Part shown: piece after piece, positions 42,307 to 54,631 of the stretch
Layout: every line of letters begins with the position of its first letter
Position numbering within the stretch: position 1 is the stretch's first letter
DNA from: Centroberyx gerrardi
Lineage: Eukaryota; Chordata; Actinopteri; Beryciformes; Berycidae
Length of the DNA stretch: 64,000 nucleotides
Direction: 5' to 3'
Assembly: GCF_048128805.1 (NCBI RefSeq)
Contig: NC_135998.1
Span: 15,103,656-15,167,655 of the forward strand
Program-made: the position numbers and the translations under genes
Notes under the pieces: generated by a model
Databases searched by the model: none
What the model was told of the DNA's origin: nothing
The model's input: the letters and a program-made list of their open reading frames with translations, nothing else

Positions 42307-42645
42307 CAGTGATTCTCAACCTTTTTCTTATTTCAAGGACCCTAATTTAGTCCACATTAGAGCCACGGACCACCATTCTGACCCAAATCTGAGAATATTT
42401 TTATTGTTAGATATGATTTTGTCCAGAATTCCTTGACTATCTGTGTTGTAGGTAGAGAGATAACAGTGAAACTATGATCAAAACAGTCTACATTTCTTCT
42501 ACATGCTCTAATTGTGTTAACTTCTTGTATTATCTTCTTGAATTAAATAATGCTGAAGTTTAACAATTCATCAATTTGCTGGGGACCCCCTGGAAGCCCC
42601 TCAAGGACCCCTGGTGGTCCTTGGACCCCGCATTGAGAACCACTG
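42307..42645. mobile_element. Non-autonomous hAT element, copy 2
   Basis: Same family as 35442-35771, with ends CAGTGATTCTCAAC and ATTGAGAACCACTG. The flanks atgtaaat and atgtaagc form an imperfect 8-bp target duplication (6 of 8 match), so it is older or mutated. Confidence 0.85.
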
Positions 42646-43904
42646 ATGTAAGCCCCTCAAGATTGAACTCAGCAAGTGTTATACAGACTTTCATACAGAA
42701 CTGAGGATATGTATCATTATCAACAGACATGCGTTTTCATGTGTAGAGTATGTAGTTTTTATCCTCCATAGTTTCAAGACCTGGTTTGGCCCCTTCTGGC
42801 TCTGCGCTCACTCTGGAGGATACGAGCTGGAGGAAGCAGCATCTGTATATGAGGAGCTCCTGGACCTTCATCAGACTGATTGTACAACGATCAGCATATT
42901 AGACAGACAGCCACCCACTGTGTCCATCTGGTGAAAGTCTCCTTTAGTCACTTCAGAGAGTTTTAAGGCTTTCAAAGCAATTATGTGTTCTGGCAGAGCC
43001 CCAGCGAGATTGATGTGTTGATTTTCTCTGGTCACACTGTTTTAATCATGGTCAAAGTAAAGTGGCACTTTTATTTTCACAGAGTTTTTGTCTCTTTACT
43101 AGAAATTCTTATTTGAATTTGCGGCAACTATAGTGTGTCCAGTGTACACATACACTGCACATTATAATAGGAGAATAATAATGGTGTGTCATTCAAATGA
43201 ACTGCTTTTATACAGTGTTTTCAGAAACAGGATTATTGTGTAGAAAGTGCAAGGACATTCATTGACATCTATGCCTCTGCCTTATTATCTACATTTGTTT
43301 ACAATAATGGAAAGAAAAGTGAAAGTGAAAATGTAGTCAGTAGGACCTTGTGCCAATAGCCTCACCCTTCCTTACTGCCACAGCTTCTCACGACTCCATT
43401 TTGGCTCTTTCTCTCTCCCCCCTCCCCTATAGTTGCTGCTTGGACAATTGATGAAGTACACAAAAAACACATACGTACATACAATACAAAAAATACATAA
43501 AGGAAACGAGGAATTGGCTTTATACCTCAAGTATTGTCAGGAAGTCGACTGTGTCATTTGACCAGAAAGAAGTGGAATCTTCTTTTCCTTTCCTGAAACC
43601 CTTCAGTTGCTTGTTTTCTTGTATGTCATTATCATATAAACCCCATATAACATATAACTATAACATACATATAATATATAACTATACTTTGTCAGTGTGC
43701 TTAAATGAGCTAACATGATCCCAAAACAAGCTCCTATCCCAGTTAGAGGATACATCCACCTTAAAACACTTTTAGCACCGTTAAAAAACAGCTACTGGTG
43801 ATGTACCTTGCATGTCTGGGCCCATTTTGTTGTTTGGTGATGTATTATTCTTATTCCCACAGATAACTGGCCAAATGTAGATGCCGGTAAACATCAGGTT
43901 TTGG

Positions 43905-44015
43905 TGTCAGTCTAGACTCACCATTTTGCACCAACAGTCATACTGGGAGAAATCCATCGTAGAAGAGGCAGAGATACCAAATTCTCCACTGACGGTAGCC
44001 TCAACAGACCAGAAT
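43905..44015 (+). repeat. Dispersed repeat, copy A
   Basis: It shares ggttttggtgtcagtc, ttttgcacc, ggagaaatccatcgta and agataccaa with 53082-53200, and accaaattctcca...cagaccagaatgc with 45330-45372. It may be a fragment of an LTR or leader of a retroelement, but this is not established. Confidence 0.6.
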
Positions 44016-45329
44016 GCAATGCAGCCACAAGACATGTTGAGTTTTGAGTAAGGTGCGCAGCAGCGATCATAGACATGCCCCAATGTTCATGAACTAGTTG
44101 GCTAGCTAGCTGTATTTTTATGCCCATACACCCACCTTTGATTGGAAGCAAGAAGTTCCTACCCGTTCTCTGGAGTTGTCGAAAGTCATTCTGTAAAAGT
44201 AGGAAATCACTAACTGAAGCAGAAGAAGATGAGGCAGGTCGAGGGACAGTAGGTACAACAAAAAAGAAAATCACAAAATAATTCCTGGAACATATTGAAC
44301 ATCACAGAAAGATGATAACTAACAGTGTAAGAGCACCCGAGGGTGGATTTTTCCTTTTAGGTCATATTGGGAATGAGCTGTTCACATTCATCCTCTTATC
44401 CCATTCATAAATATCCCTATATACATGAACAAACACAATACTTCAAATATTACTATTGCAACGGCTCTGCAAAAGCCAACAGCAAACAGGATAATGTGCT
44501 TACATGCCGCAGTATCTCAACTCTCAACTTTGCTTATCACAGCTATCATATTTGAGTTTCTTATTATATGAATATGAATATGAACATTTCTGGGTTATTG
44601 TAAACAGGAAATGGTATTTACAGTATATGCAGCAACTAATAAACAGGATACTTGAGTATTCTGAGTAATATCAAAATATGAATGTGTCAAAGCACACTCA
44701 TTCAGTGAAAACCCAGTAAATCACTGAGCTCATGTTCATGGAGATTATTGATCTAGGTTCGTTCACATGAGCATACTACTATTCTTTTTTTTTTTTTGTT
44801 ACAACCAAAGAATGGTGGTCATCATTTGGTCTCAGGTCTAACTGTATATTTGAAGGGAGCAAACTGTGATAAGCTAAAGATGAAGTTTGCGTGTGCTGCT
44901 CTCTGCTTGTGACGGCCCCCCTCCCAACACACACACTCAACTTCACACAGCTAAGATAGCTGGTGACTTTGTGATTACACCCCAGAATTATGCCATCTTA
45001 AATCAAGACACACCAGAATTATGAGAAGTCGTGCAAATGTACATCAGCAAGTCAAACAGGAAGAATATGTAAAAAATATACTTACTGTATTATATATCGT
45101 CAAGTCAGAGGAACTGATAACTTTGATGTGAGCTGCAGTGACAAAGACGTGGAGGCTGTCACATGGAAACCACACGAAACAGAATTACAGAAGATGCTTT
45201 TGTCAAAATCAAAGCTGAATTATGTCACAGCCCATACAGCTCATGCAAAAGGACGAGACATCAGAGATGTCAACTTGCATTCAAGTGACGGCTGCAGCTT
45301 CCTCAGAGATGAAAAGTAGAAATGGCACC

Positions 45330-45372
45330 AAGGCAGAGAGACCAATTTCTCCACGACCTCAATAGACCAGAA
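45330..45372 (+). repeat. Dispersed repeat, copy B (partial)
   Basis: aggcagagagaccaatttct then ccacgacctcaatagaccag matches the right half of copy A at 43905-44015. Confidence 0.5.
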
Positions 45373-45795
45373 TGCTCTTTCAAAAAGAGCAACTTTGCGT
45401 TATTTACATGTTATTTTTTATAATTTCCTTTCTTACTTGTGTTTTATCCATTATAGCTCAAAAAAACATGTTTTGCTTCTGATGATTTGATAACAAATAT
45501 GATTGGCCACTAGGTACAAATCAATACTTGTGATTCTATTTGACTTACAGTGTAATGTGTAAACAATACAATAACATCAGTGCCATGTCTCCATGCCACC
45601 CTTCATTTTTCTCTCATCGAAAACAAACCAATTATACTCATATATTAGGTTTTATCTCTGAGTGAAAGGATGATATTTTCCTCCTTCATTTTTGTTGCTA
45701 CTTTCAGAAATTATTTTGTATCTCAAAGTCAAGCTGGGCAGTATCAGACTGCATTTTTAATTTAATTGCTCTCTCACTCTCGCCACCCATTTCAG

Positions 45796-46326
45796 TCACA
45801 TTACTGTAATCGAGTAGCTTTTTTGTGTACTCGCACTTTTTTGAGTATTTTTTAAAGTCAGTAATTTTACTTTTACTTAAGTACGTTTTTACTGAAGACT
45901 TGCACTTGTCTACATTTTAAATCACATCCATTACAGAGTTCACATTTTATCGGCTCAACATAAGCAACAGGAACTGGACCAACGTAAACTGACAAATTGT
46001 GGAGCCATTCACAGTGAACGGCCAGTCAGGAAAGAAGAGAAGAGTAATCTGGCTTTACTTTGCACTTTATGTTGTAATTTCCAAATTTTCCAATGGGAAG
46101 AACTCTGTCCTCTCATCCTTTTAGAATTGCATGGGAAAGATCACATTAACAACATTCTTTCTTCTAAAAAGTAACTTTTACTCTCAGTACATTTTAAATG
46201 AGACACTTTTTACTTTTACTTGAATAGATTTTTACACCAGTACTTTTACTTCTACTTAAGTAAAATATCAGCAAAGTAACAATACTTCTTCTTGAGTAGG
46301 ATATTTCAGTACTCTTTCCACCACTG
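45796..46326. mobile_element. hAT-type MITE common in teleosts
   Basis: It is rich in phrases such as acttttacttaagtaa and ends agtactctttccaccactg, the classic right end of a very abundant fish hAT MITE whose opposite end starts CAGTGGTGGAAA. The left terminus is not visible, so this copy is truncated or diverged. Confidence 0.65.
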
Positions 46327-48299
46327 CCTGATCCTGAACCGTTCGCTGACCTGATCAACAAACTGGCTCCTCAGATCTTGGACACTATTCTTCTCTATTA
46401 TTCTCTTCTCTATTATTAACTGGTAGCATTAAACGATAAGCCAATACACACAGTTGCTGTAGTATTTAATAAGTACTTTAGGCTTCCGTAATGCCAAAAA
46501 AAATGGTATGAAATATGTGTCATGACCTCTATAATAGAGCAAAGAGTTGCCTATTACTTTGTGTTAAGCGTGTGAATTTCCCTTGCCTTTCCAGATGGAT
46601 GGTTTTAGTGTTCAATTCATTTCGGTTGAGTTACTGAAGTCTACCTCCATTTGTCTGTTTGAGGGTGCAAAAACCACCAGGCAGGGAGCCGTACCAGCCC
46701 TCATTATAGAGGCAAATTGAACAAAGAACACCACTATTCCTTTGAAAATGACAAAAAGATCTGTCTAAAGGGAAGAATACATGGCATCCTTCTGTCATCC
46801 AGATGTGGACTTTCCCACCTGCAAGGAGCAGCAGGATAAAAGTGAGGCTTCATTATTCAGTTTCTTCCTCCTTCATATCGCTGCCACAGTATTGTGCTCC
46901 TACTGTATGTTTAAGCGAGGGCTTAGTGTTATTTATAATAATGGGAACAAGGCCTTTATATTTGGTTGTGCTGTTTCTTGTTTCTTGTGCTGTTTGGGTT
47001 TTCATTTCTTAGAACTTAAAGGACATCAATTATTTCTACTCAGCTAATCAAATAGATTTCCTTTCACCATCCTTCTTAGTAAAGGATAGATCCTCTCTGA
47101 GATAATTAACCTTGTACCAGCTCTTCAGAATAATAATAATGGTAATATTTCATTTCTGTTACTCAAAGAGTTCTGTGTCAAAGAGACACAGAACTTATCT
47201 CACAAAATAGACTCAAAATAATTTGTCATGTAGGCTACAATGGAGCGGTTCCTCACAAATTGGGAATCAATAATAAATTATTAACACAAATGTGAATCTT
47301 GAAATGATATTAATTTTGTGCTCTGCTAAAATTGTCATAACATTATTGCATTCATATTTCTATGAATGCAATACTGTCATTAGGGTCAACACGGGCATTT
47401 TTCTGCAAATTTTTTATATTTTAAAAGACCAGGTATTATGATTTTGCTTTTTTGAATAGTTTCTATAGAGCTTCATAGATATCAACCACATGATAGACGA
47501 TATAGACATTGAACACTGATAATCAAACTTGGTGTCTCTTTTTAAAATACACTTGTCCAGCTAACTTCAAACACCAAAATTATATCAAACTGTCAACAGA
47601 TGCATTGAGAACATCAATAAAACGAGTAATTGTGTCCAACACACGTAAGAGCTGAAGAGCTACTCATCAGGTAATCCTTCATTGTTATAACTCTAAGCCT
47701 CAGGAAACACTATAGTGAAAGAATACTATATATATACTAAGTATAAAAATCTATAACTATATAACAAATAGCAAGCCAGCGTAAGCTGTTCCGTTGGACC
47801 AATGTCAGGTCAAGACTTTGGATCAAGAGCACATGGTAACACTGCAGTCAACTAATATATTAATTTAGCCTCCTGCCAATTAGACAAAAACATTTTCCAC
47901 AATCTGTCCATAAACCTGGTAGTTGGCTCTAAAGGCATCCAATCAACACGTACAGCTCTGTACAGCGTATTTTAAGAATTTATATGAGCTGAATGAGGTT
48001 CATTTTTAATTAAGCTATTACACTTTGAATGACTCATCTTCTTTTGCGAGCAAATCTGAACAGTCCCATTCAGGTATCACAACCCATCTTGCTCCTTGAT
48101 TGAAATCCCTTTATAAACAGCTGTTTGAGTTCTTCTAATCAGTCGGGGTAATATCCTTTGAATTTATGCAACGCATTGAATGCCTCCACTCAAATTATAT
48201 CTACATAACTTGAATAGTGACTTGTCTGTCTGTCTTGTCTGTAGGTTGACTATTCTCTGTGTGAAATTCTATTTTGCAAATGCATCTGACTTTGGTAAC

Positions 48300-48300
48300 A

Positions 48301-48335
<35 letters not shown>

Positions 48336-48377
48336 ATCAAAAGTCTATCAAATCAAATCAAATCAAATCAAATCAAA
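48300..48377 (+). repeat. (AAAT)n followed by (AAATC)n
   Basis: About 9 AAAT units, then at least 5 AAATC units. Confidence 0.92.
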
Positions 48378-49045
48378 ACATTTTTCTTAAGAGTATGTAC
48401 CATAAGAAAACAAATACATCAACACTGTGTGTGTTCATACACAAAGTCCTCGCACATACAAATGATACAGAGAGCGACTAAAAATCAACAAACAGAAATG
48501 TCAAAAATGATCATGATGTTTGACGAGTTTAGGCAGAGATCTGGGTGGTGTAGTGACAGATCGGTGACACAGACAGGTGGGGAGGTCCCACTGTAAAGAA
48601 GACTGAAATGACAGATGGGAATTTAAAAAGACACAGAGTTTAGAGACAGGGAAGCTTCTTTGACACCTGTCATTGCTGGAAATTGTCTTGCAATTGCTGC
48701 TCTTTCTAAATAAATTAGCTGCTGTCAGTGACTCAAATCCAGCCCAGTCTATAGAGTAATAAACATTCATCACCTGGAGCTTTCTTCAAGATATTTATTG
48801 CAATCTAGGAATTTGTTTCTGTGAGATTCTCGTAACTTGCATGCTAATATATTCCACAGAAAGTGCACATTCAATGTTTGAACCAAGCTGTCAAAGCTTC
48901 ATCGTTTTCTAGATACTTCAAATATCAGACTAGGCAAGCCGGGCACAGCTCAAAGGCAACTGAGAGGAAAAAAAGAGTCCAGAGGAAAATCCATTTCCCC
49001 ACAGGAAAAAAGTTTAATAAAGAACAATGAATCTGCCTTGTGAGA

Positions 49046-49083
<38 letters not shown>

Positions 49084-49113
49084 TGGGGGGGTGGGGGGTG
49101 GGGGGTGGGGGGG
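49046..49113 (+). repeat. (GA)n joined to a five-run G tract
   Basis: A GA repeat passes into G6-T-G7-T-G6-T-G6-T-G7 at 49078-49113. Five G runs with single-T loops make an ideal parallel G-quadruplex motif on the plus strand. Confidence 0.95.
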
Positions 49114-49563
49114 ACATTGTGCCATTCCAAGGTTGGAGTAAGGGTGAGTCCTGGACGACACCTCAGTTCTCTCTGAGTGACTGACAGGCACAGAGCGCAC
49201 TGATAACACCCCCATTAACATTTAATAGGCTCTGAGAAAAAGCCTCAGATGGGGAGGCCAAAGCTGCTGGATGCAACGTTGGATACAATGAACTCCAAAG
49301 CTCAAATGGTGCTAGAGTGTAGCTACAAGTGTAATGAACTGGAATACAACAAAGCTGCTTGCAGAGGGTTAGGAATATGAAAGAAACAGATTGCTGAAGG
49401 GACCCAAAATCCCAACAAAGGGACTGCTTTGCTGGGACAGACAGACATTTGAAGACAACACTGAAGGACACCTCTATTCAGTTTGAGGCCGACGCAGACA
49501 CACACATATGCACACACAAACAGGTTTGAATACATGAGGATAAAGCATTTAAAAGTCTGTAAA

Positions 49564-49566
<3 letters not shown>

Positions 49567-49609
<43 letters not shown>

Positions 49610-49687
49610 ATGACCCACTGCACTGCACAACGCATTTAATCAAACATTTATTTGATTATTTATTTATTAAACATTTATTCACAAAGT

Positions 49688-49740
<53 letters not shown>

Positions 49741-49742
49741 TC
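49567..49742 (+). repeat. Two (CT)n blocks
   Basis: CT runs at about 49567-49607 and 49692-49736, separated by ordinary sequence containing TTTATT repeats. Confidence 0.9.
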
Positions 49743-50859
49743 TCAAAGTTCTTCAGCCACAGTGGGAAATTACTGGCAATGATCTTTTCATGATAATAAC
49801 TCACTGTTGCCAAGGTTTTTTAGAAAAGCCCACAATGGTTTTCAGTGCTTTTGCAAGCATCCAATATCCTCTTAGGTCTGTGGCAACCGTCATGATCACA
49901 ATGTAACATTAAAGCATTAAAGCCTCCTCTCACCTTGGACCATTTTCGTCTTTCCTACTTCAAGAGAAAGTATCCTTGAGTTCATCTCTCCCAGAACAAG
50001 TCAGCCAAATACTGTGCTTGTTTCCATCTGTGTCTGATGTAGAGATTAGACTTCACAAAGACTCCACGTGGCAGACTGAGTTCGGTCTTTAAGAGTAGAA
50101 AGTGGTTTGTGGTCAGAGTTTTCAAATCCTGTGAGTCAGATTAAACTGTGATAATGGGATAATGGACTATTCAGGACTGACTCAACACCTCACAAAATAC
50201 CCTCATCATCAAGGATTTGTACGGTGTGCCTGTCTCCCCACTCTGATCTGTGAAACCTTGAGTGTTCAGGACTAACTGACTAAAACATTGAGCCAGTCAG
50301 CCTATAACTGTAACTCTGTTCACAGCATTTTATCACTGACAACACAGCAGCAGCAATCTCCACACATGGAATGGTGATTTGCCACCTCTTTAACAGTCAC
50401 CCCTGGAAAGAGCTAAGAAAAATCATTTACTTTAAATTCTCATCACTAGGAAACCCAAATACCAACCTCCAATAATCTTTTTTCATTTTGATGTTTACTA
50501 TAGAAGTCTGCTGTAAGGTTGAGATGTCCGTTGATGGTAAAACTTGCTTTAATTCAATAGCATCATTTCTTTCAAAATTTTATGTGAACAATCATTTCAA
50601 GACCTTACATATTGTTTCATAACCTCTACTTTACTGACATAATTATCTTCATCATTACCCCCCTCTTGCTCTCAAACACCATCCCATCATGCTTTGTCTG
50701 TCCTGGGTTTTCATACTTTTTTTAATATTCTTATTATTTAAGGTATGTTCTACTGGAGAAACATCGTGGTTTGTCATTTGATTGCCAAATCCCTGTTTAT
50801 GCCCTAATCTTTGAGGGGTTATTTTGGGGTCTGGATTGTGAGGCTTGCTGCTCTTAACA

Positions 50860-53030
50860 GTTGAAGTGAGATATGACTCCCCATGTTCAGAGTGATTGGA
50901 GGATTGATCGGTCCACAAACCAATCAAGTTGATACACCGATTGTTTTTTCTTCTTGTGTATTTTTTCATTCTCAAAGTCAGCTCTACCACTCAGGTGAGA
51001 CGTCTGTTTTGCCTTTCTCACACTATCATAATAATGTTCACTGGCATCAGAGAAATTATGAGTGGATGTTACAAATCCCCAAGGATTAAAGCAGCGAGCT
51101 ACCTTGGGCTCTGACTCAGAAAGAAGGGCGCTAAGATTCCCAGTGCATCATATACAGACATGACCATGGATAACATTCCTCTCCTGGTGCGTGCCCATTC
51201 ACTGATGTTGTTAAACTGAAATGTGTCACTTTCCACACACCACTGGAGTCCTAGGTTCCTCTCTGTGGGAAGATTGCCCACATCCAAGTCCGGCTCCTTG
51301 ACTTCCTTTGCTCTGTGTGACTCAAATTCAGTTCGATTGTTATTCACCCAGTTGGATAAACAATCCTCCTGTCTGGCACAGGGACTTGAGATCTGCTGTG
51401 AGCTGCAATGCTTGCTGCTCTATTGAAACAGATTTTACACAATCATCAACATTAAAGTTGGTCCTCACTGTTAACCACATTGGCTGAGAAATGCTCCTGA
51501 CTGTCTTCAGTCGTTTTCCTCGATGAATAGCTTGTAGAGCTTGTAGAGCTTGGTGAAGATATGATTCAAAACAAATGAAAACTAGCTCAGTGTAGTGCTA
51601 CTTTCAAGCTCGCCACCTGTTTTGTCTGTGAAGCTGACCAATATAACAGCTTACAGTATCAAACCCAAGTATATCAATTATATATTCAAAATTTCCCCAA
51701 ATTCCCAATATCTAGGCTAAGCTGATGACAACCTCTCCACAATCTGCTAAAGTTAAATTAACTGGATGGACGTTAAGACAAGGAAATAAACTGTTAGAAC
51801 TGAGCCGAAGACCAAGACGACTTGAACCTATCTCATAGGCTCAGTCCTTTCTCTGTTTGGATTCTCTGACACTCAAGGCGGAGAGAGACGTGCAGTGGGA
51901 ATATGGGCTCTGATTGGTCGATTAACAGGGAAGTTTTCTTCTAAGGATGATGTACTCCACAGTGTGGGATCTCTCACACCTTGCCATCATCTCGCTTTAA
52001 CTGATTCTCGGGAACTGCTTTGGCATCGCCCTTGTCAATCATATCAGTGAGCAGGGTGGTATATTCCTCCTAATATATTTTGGGTTTCTCTTGAACTTCC
52101 TTTTTAGCTACCCGACAGCTGTTGGGTGGGATGACATCATCATGTTTGAATGGAAGATTTAGGCTGCAACGTCCATCCTTTTATTTAGCTGACTTGTTAG
52201 TAATCTTCATGAACCGCTTGTCTTCCACAGACACCTCTTTAGTCTCCTTGTAAGACTTCTCTCATTGAGTTTAGGAATATATTGTGAGGACAGCAGGTCA
52301 TGCAGCTTGACCACAGAGACCCTGTTGACAGTGACTGGGGCCTTTTTGTCAGCAGCTCTTCTCAGTGGACCGTTGATATCCCAGCCTAGTGGGTTCCTCA
52401 TGGCAGATGATCCATCTCATACTGATCACTTCCCAGGACTCCATAACTTTGGATGCATTTGTGCCAAATCCTATATCAGCATCCCTTCTGGGCAGTTTCA
52501 CCTTTTCCACATATTCCCACTTCCACACATCACTCCATCTGGGTATGTTCTTTGAAGGCACAGGCATGTTTTTCTGGGTGAAAGCATCATGTAGTGGGAA
52601 TAAACATGTTGCTTCCTATACCACTCACCTCCAGACCATCAAATTTCTCATGGCCCATGGTGTGTAAGTGGATTCTTGCATTTCTTTTTTGATTGACAAG
52701 CTTGGCAGTACAAAAGATGGCAGTGTCTTTATCTATAAGTACGTAGGTTTTCACAATCTCGTTTCCCTTATAGGCACAATAGATAACATGCACTCCTATT
52801 CTCCGGCCCCTATGGCTACATGCATTGAGCGGGACAATACCACCGTTTGCTGCTTTGTCCTCTGTCTGCATTCCTTCTGTTTTGGATCTATCATCTTTTA
52901 CTTCTTTGTGAAGCACAGCAGGGTGAGCTTGGCTGCACACATTACATAGGAAGTGTAAGAAAAATGTTCTCCATCTGTCATGTCTTCTGAGGGGATGGGC
53001 ACATTTCCTCCTTGTCGTCACCACTGCAAA
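50860..53030 (-). mobile_element. Decayed BEL/Pao LTR retrotransposon
   Basis: On the minus strand the pieces appear in BEL/Pao order. A zinc-knuckle/protease region at 53024-52590 includes the phrase HTMGHEKFDGLEVSGI. The linker at 52567-52207 includes GWDINGPLRRA. A reverse-transcriptase active-site box lies near 51460-51350 (VDD preceded by Asn instead of Tyr). The RT connection at 51347-51099 includes GLQWCVESDTFQF and TRRGMLS. An RNase H start near 51080-50990 includes FSDASE. Stops and frameshifts separate the pieces and about 0.7 kb of RT is missing or unreadable. It is inactive. Confidence 0.8.
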
Positions 53031-53081
53031 ACTGATGGATTGGTGGTTTGTACGTTACTTATTTGAGGTTATTTTATTTCA

Positions 53082-53200
53082 GGTTTTGGTGTCAGTCCCT
53101 CACAATCAAGCAAGGGCTTCTTTCTAGATTCGCCGTTTTGCACCGACGATGGAGGGAGAAATCCATCGTAGGAGAGGAACAGATACCAATTTAACCATTA
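53082..53200 (+). repeat. Dispersed repeat, copy C
   Basis: Related to 43905-44015, with an extra internal segment (ccctcacaatcaagcaaggg onward). It sits just outside the 5' side of the BEL/Pao remnant, so it may belong to that element's leader or LTR. Confidence 0.55.
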
Positions 53201-54400
53201 GTTACATGATAACTTATTATAAAACTAGAACGTACATGTACAGGAAAAAATTCAAATCGGTGGGATTTGACAAATATGTTCACAGCACAATGCAGTGCTG
53301 GTCGTAGGATAATCAAACTTGGACCCCTAAAAAACAAAACAAAACACTCGATCACACGATCAAATGCACTTCAATTCCCTGTCAATCAATAAAATGCATC
53401 AGTATTTCTGTTCCCTTGTTTTGTATTTTGTGGCAAGTTTGTCAGGGTTTGCCACTGACTAGGATTTTTAAATGCATAAGACAAAAGGTAACATTGCATT
53501 AAGTACTAAGTTTGATTATCCTATGACCAGTACTTCTATTTACACTTAACGGGTCAAATTGATCCAAACATTATCTCTGAGACATAAAGATGTGGGGGCG
53601 GCTTGCCTATGCTCAAAATGAGATTTTCTTTTTCCTTTTTACATGTTCATTACAGTAATTGAGGCAAGCAGAGAGGTTATTCAACTGAATGAAATATGCA
53701 CTTTTCCAGTTTGTTAAAAAATTAATAGGTCAATTTCACCCACAACAATACAGGGCATCTCATTATAAACGTAAAAAAAAAATCGATCATATTTATCTTA
53801 ATAATCATGTTTCGTTGCACTCATAAAGTATGCAAAATATTCATATTCAGATTGTTGATGAAAGACTAGATTTTTGCTGGGCCATTTGCAATACAAAGTG
53901 AATGCTGAGTGTCACTGTCCATGGAGTATTATCTTTGTGTACAGGTGAAACGTGGGTCTTCCATATATTTTGTATTTTGTTTTATGTACTTAACAGTTTC
54001 AGTTGTTTTATCATTGTTCCCATTTTAGCCCTTGTGTTTGGAACAAATAGACCTTATTTCCATGACAAAAAGTGGTTAGAATAAAGAATGGCAAAAGGAA
54101 GATGTAGTCTACTTCACGTTTCATTTCTGAGTTTTCATCTCCATTTCTTCAGACACTTTTAGAGGAGAAAAAAAAGAAAGAAGAGAGAAAGAAGAATTCC
54201 AGCAAATACCAGCAGTACGTGCTTGGACCCTAATTAAACCCCAGACGTCAGATATAGTGTCCTGCGGCTGCCCATGCCTGTAAATAGATCAATGTCCACA
54301 ACAATATTCTCCTGAGATCTATCAGTCATGACCGCTAAGTGATCAATTCAACATCACATCAGACAGTCGAGTCTTAACTCCTCTCCGAAGTTGAAGCCCA
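53200..54400. other. Intergenic, nothing recognised
   Basis: AT-rich sequence between the BEL/Pao relic and the receptor 5' region. No ORF, repeat family or RNA is recognised. Confidence 0.6.
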
Positions 54401-54435
54401 TTAGCCAGTTCAAGATCAGCATGGAAAGGAATTTG

Positions 54436-54438
<3 letters not shown>

Positions 54439-54509
<71 letters not shown>
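54439..54509 (+). repeat. (CT)35 repeat
   Basis: A 71-bp pure CT run ending about 100 bp before the candidate first coding exon of the receptor gene. Polypyrimidine/GA repeats occur in promoters and 5' UTRs and can form triplex (H-DNA). Confidence 0.95.
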
Positions 54510-54512
<3 letters not shown>

Positions 54513-54609
54513 CATAAAACAGCACTACGGCTTCATAAGGCTTCAACTCCCTCTCTGTGGAGTAGAGCGCGCGAGGAAGGTCCGCTCTTCATACAGTTCA
54601 CTCATCTTC

Positions 54610-54631
54610 ATGTTGAGGAACGCCACCAATG
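54610..54631 (+). CDS. Candidate upstream coding exon of the prlhr-type receptor
   Basis: ATG at 54610 starts MLRNATN and ends in phase 1 at a strong donor, AATG|GTAAGG. Joined to an acceptor at 58131-58132 (tgtag|GTACTG) it continues in frame as GTERFNSAG into the ATG at 58159, adding 16 residues. It would create two overlapping sequons (NAT, NGT), as expected for an extracellular GPCR N-terminus. The alternative acceptor atcag|TGTAGG at 58127 gives an immediate stop. This is inference from splice motifs; translation may instead start at 58159. Confidence 0.4.

Larger units (their letters stand above)
41701..49000. other. Gene-poor tract downstream of anxa4
   Basis: No protein-coding gene is supported. 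Open frames here (for example 43918-44274 minus, 46781-47047 plus) show no conserved motif and no exon context. The tract holds a second hAT copy, a large hAT-type MITE, a dispersed repeat and tetra- and pentanucleotide microsatellites, listed separately. Confidence 0.6.

Noticed and set aside
46781..47047. 88-codon plus-strand ORF with Cys and Phe-rich end
   Set aside because: No conserved motif, no exon context, and typical length for chance in AT-rich DNA.
49483..49782. Ser-Leu repeat ORFs
   Set aside because: They come from CT microsatellites.
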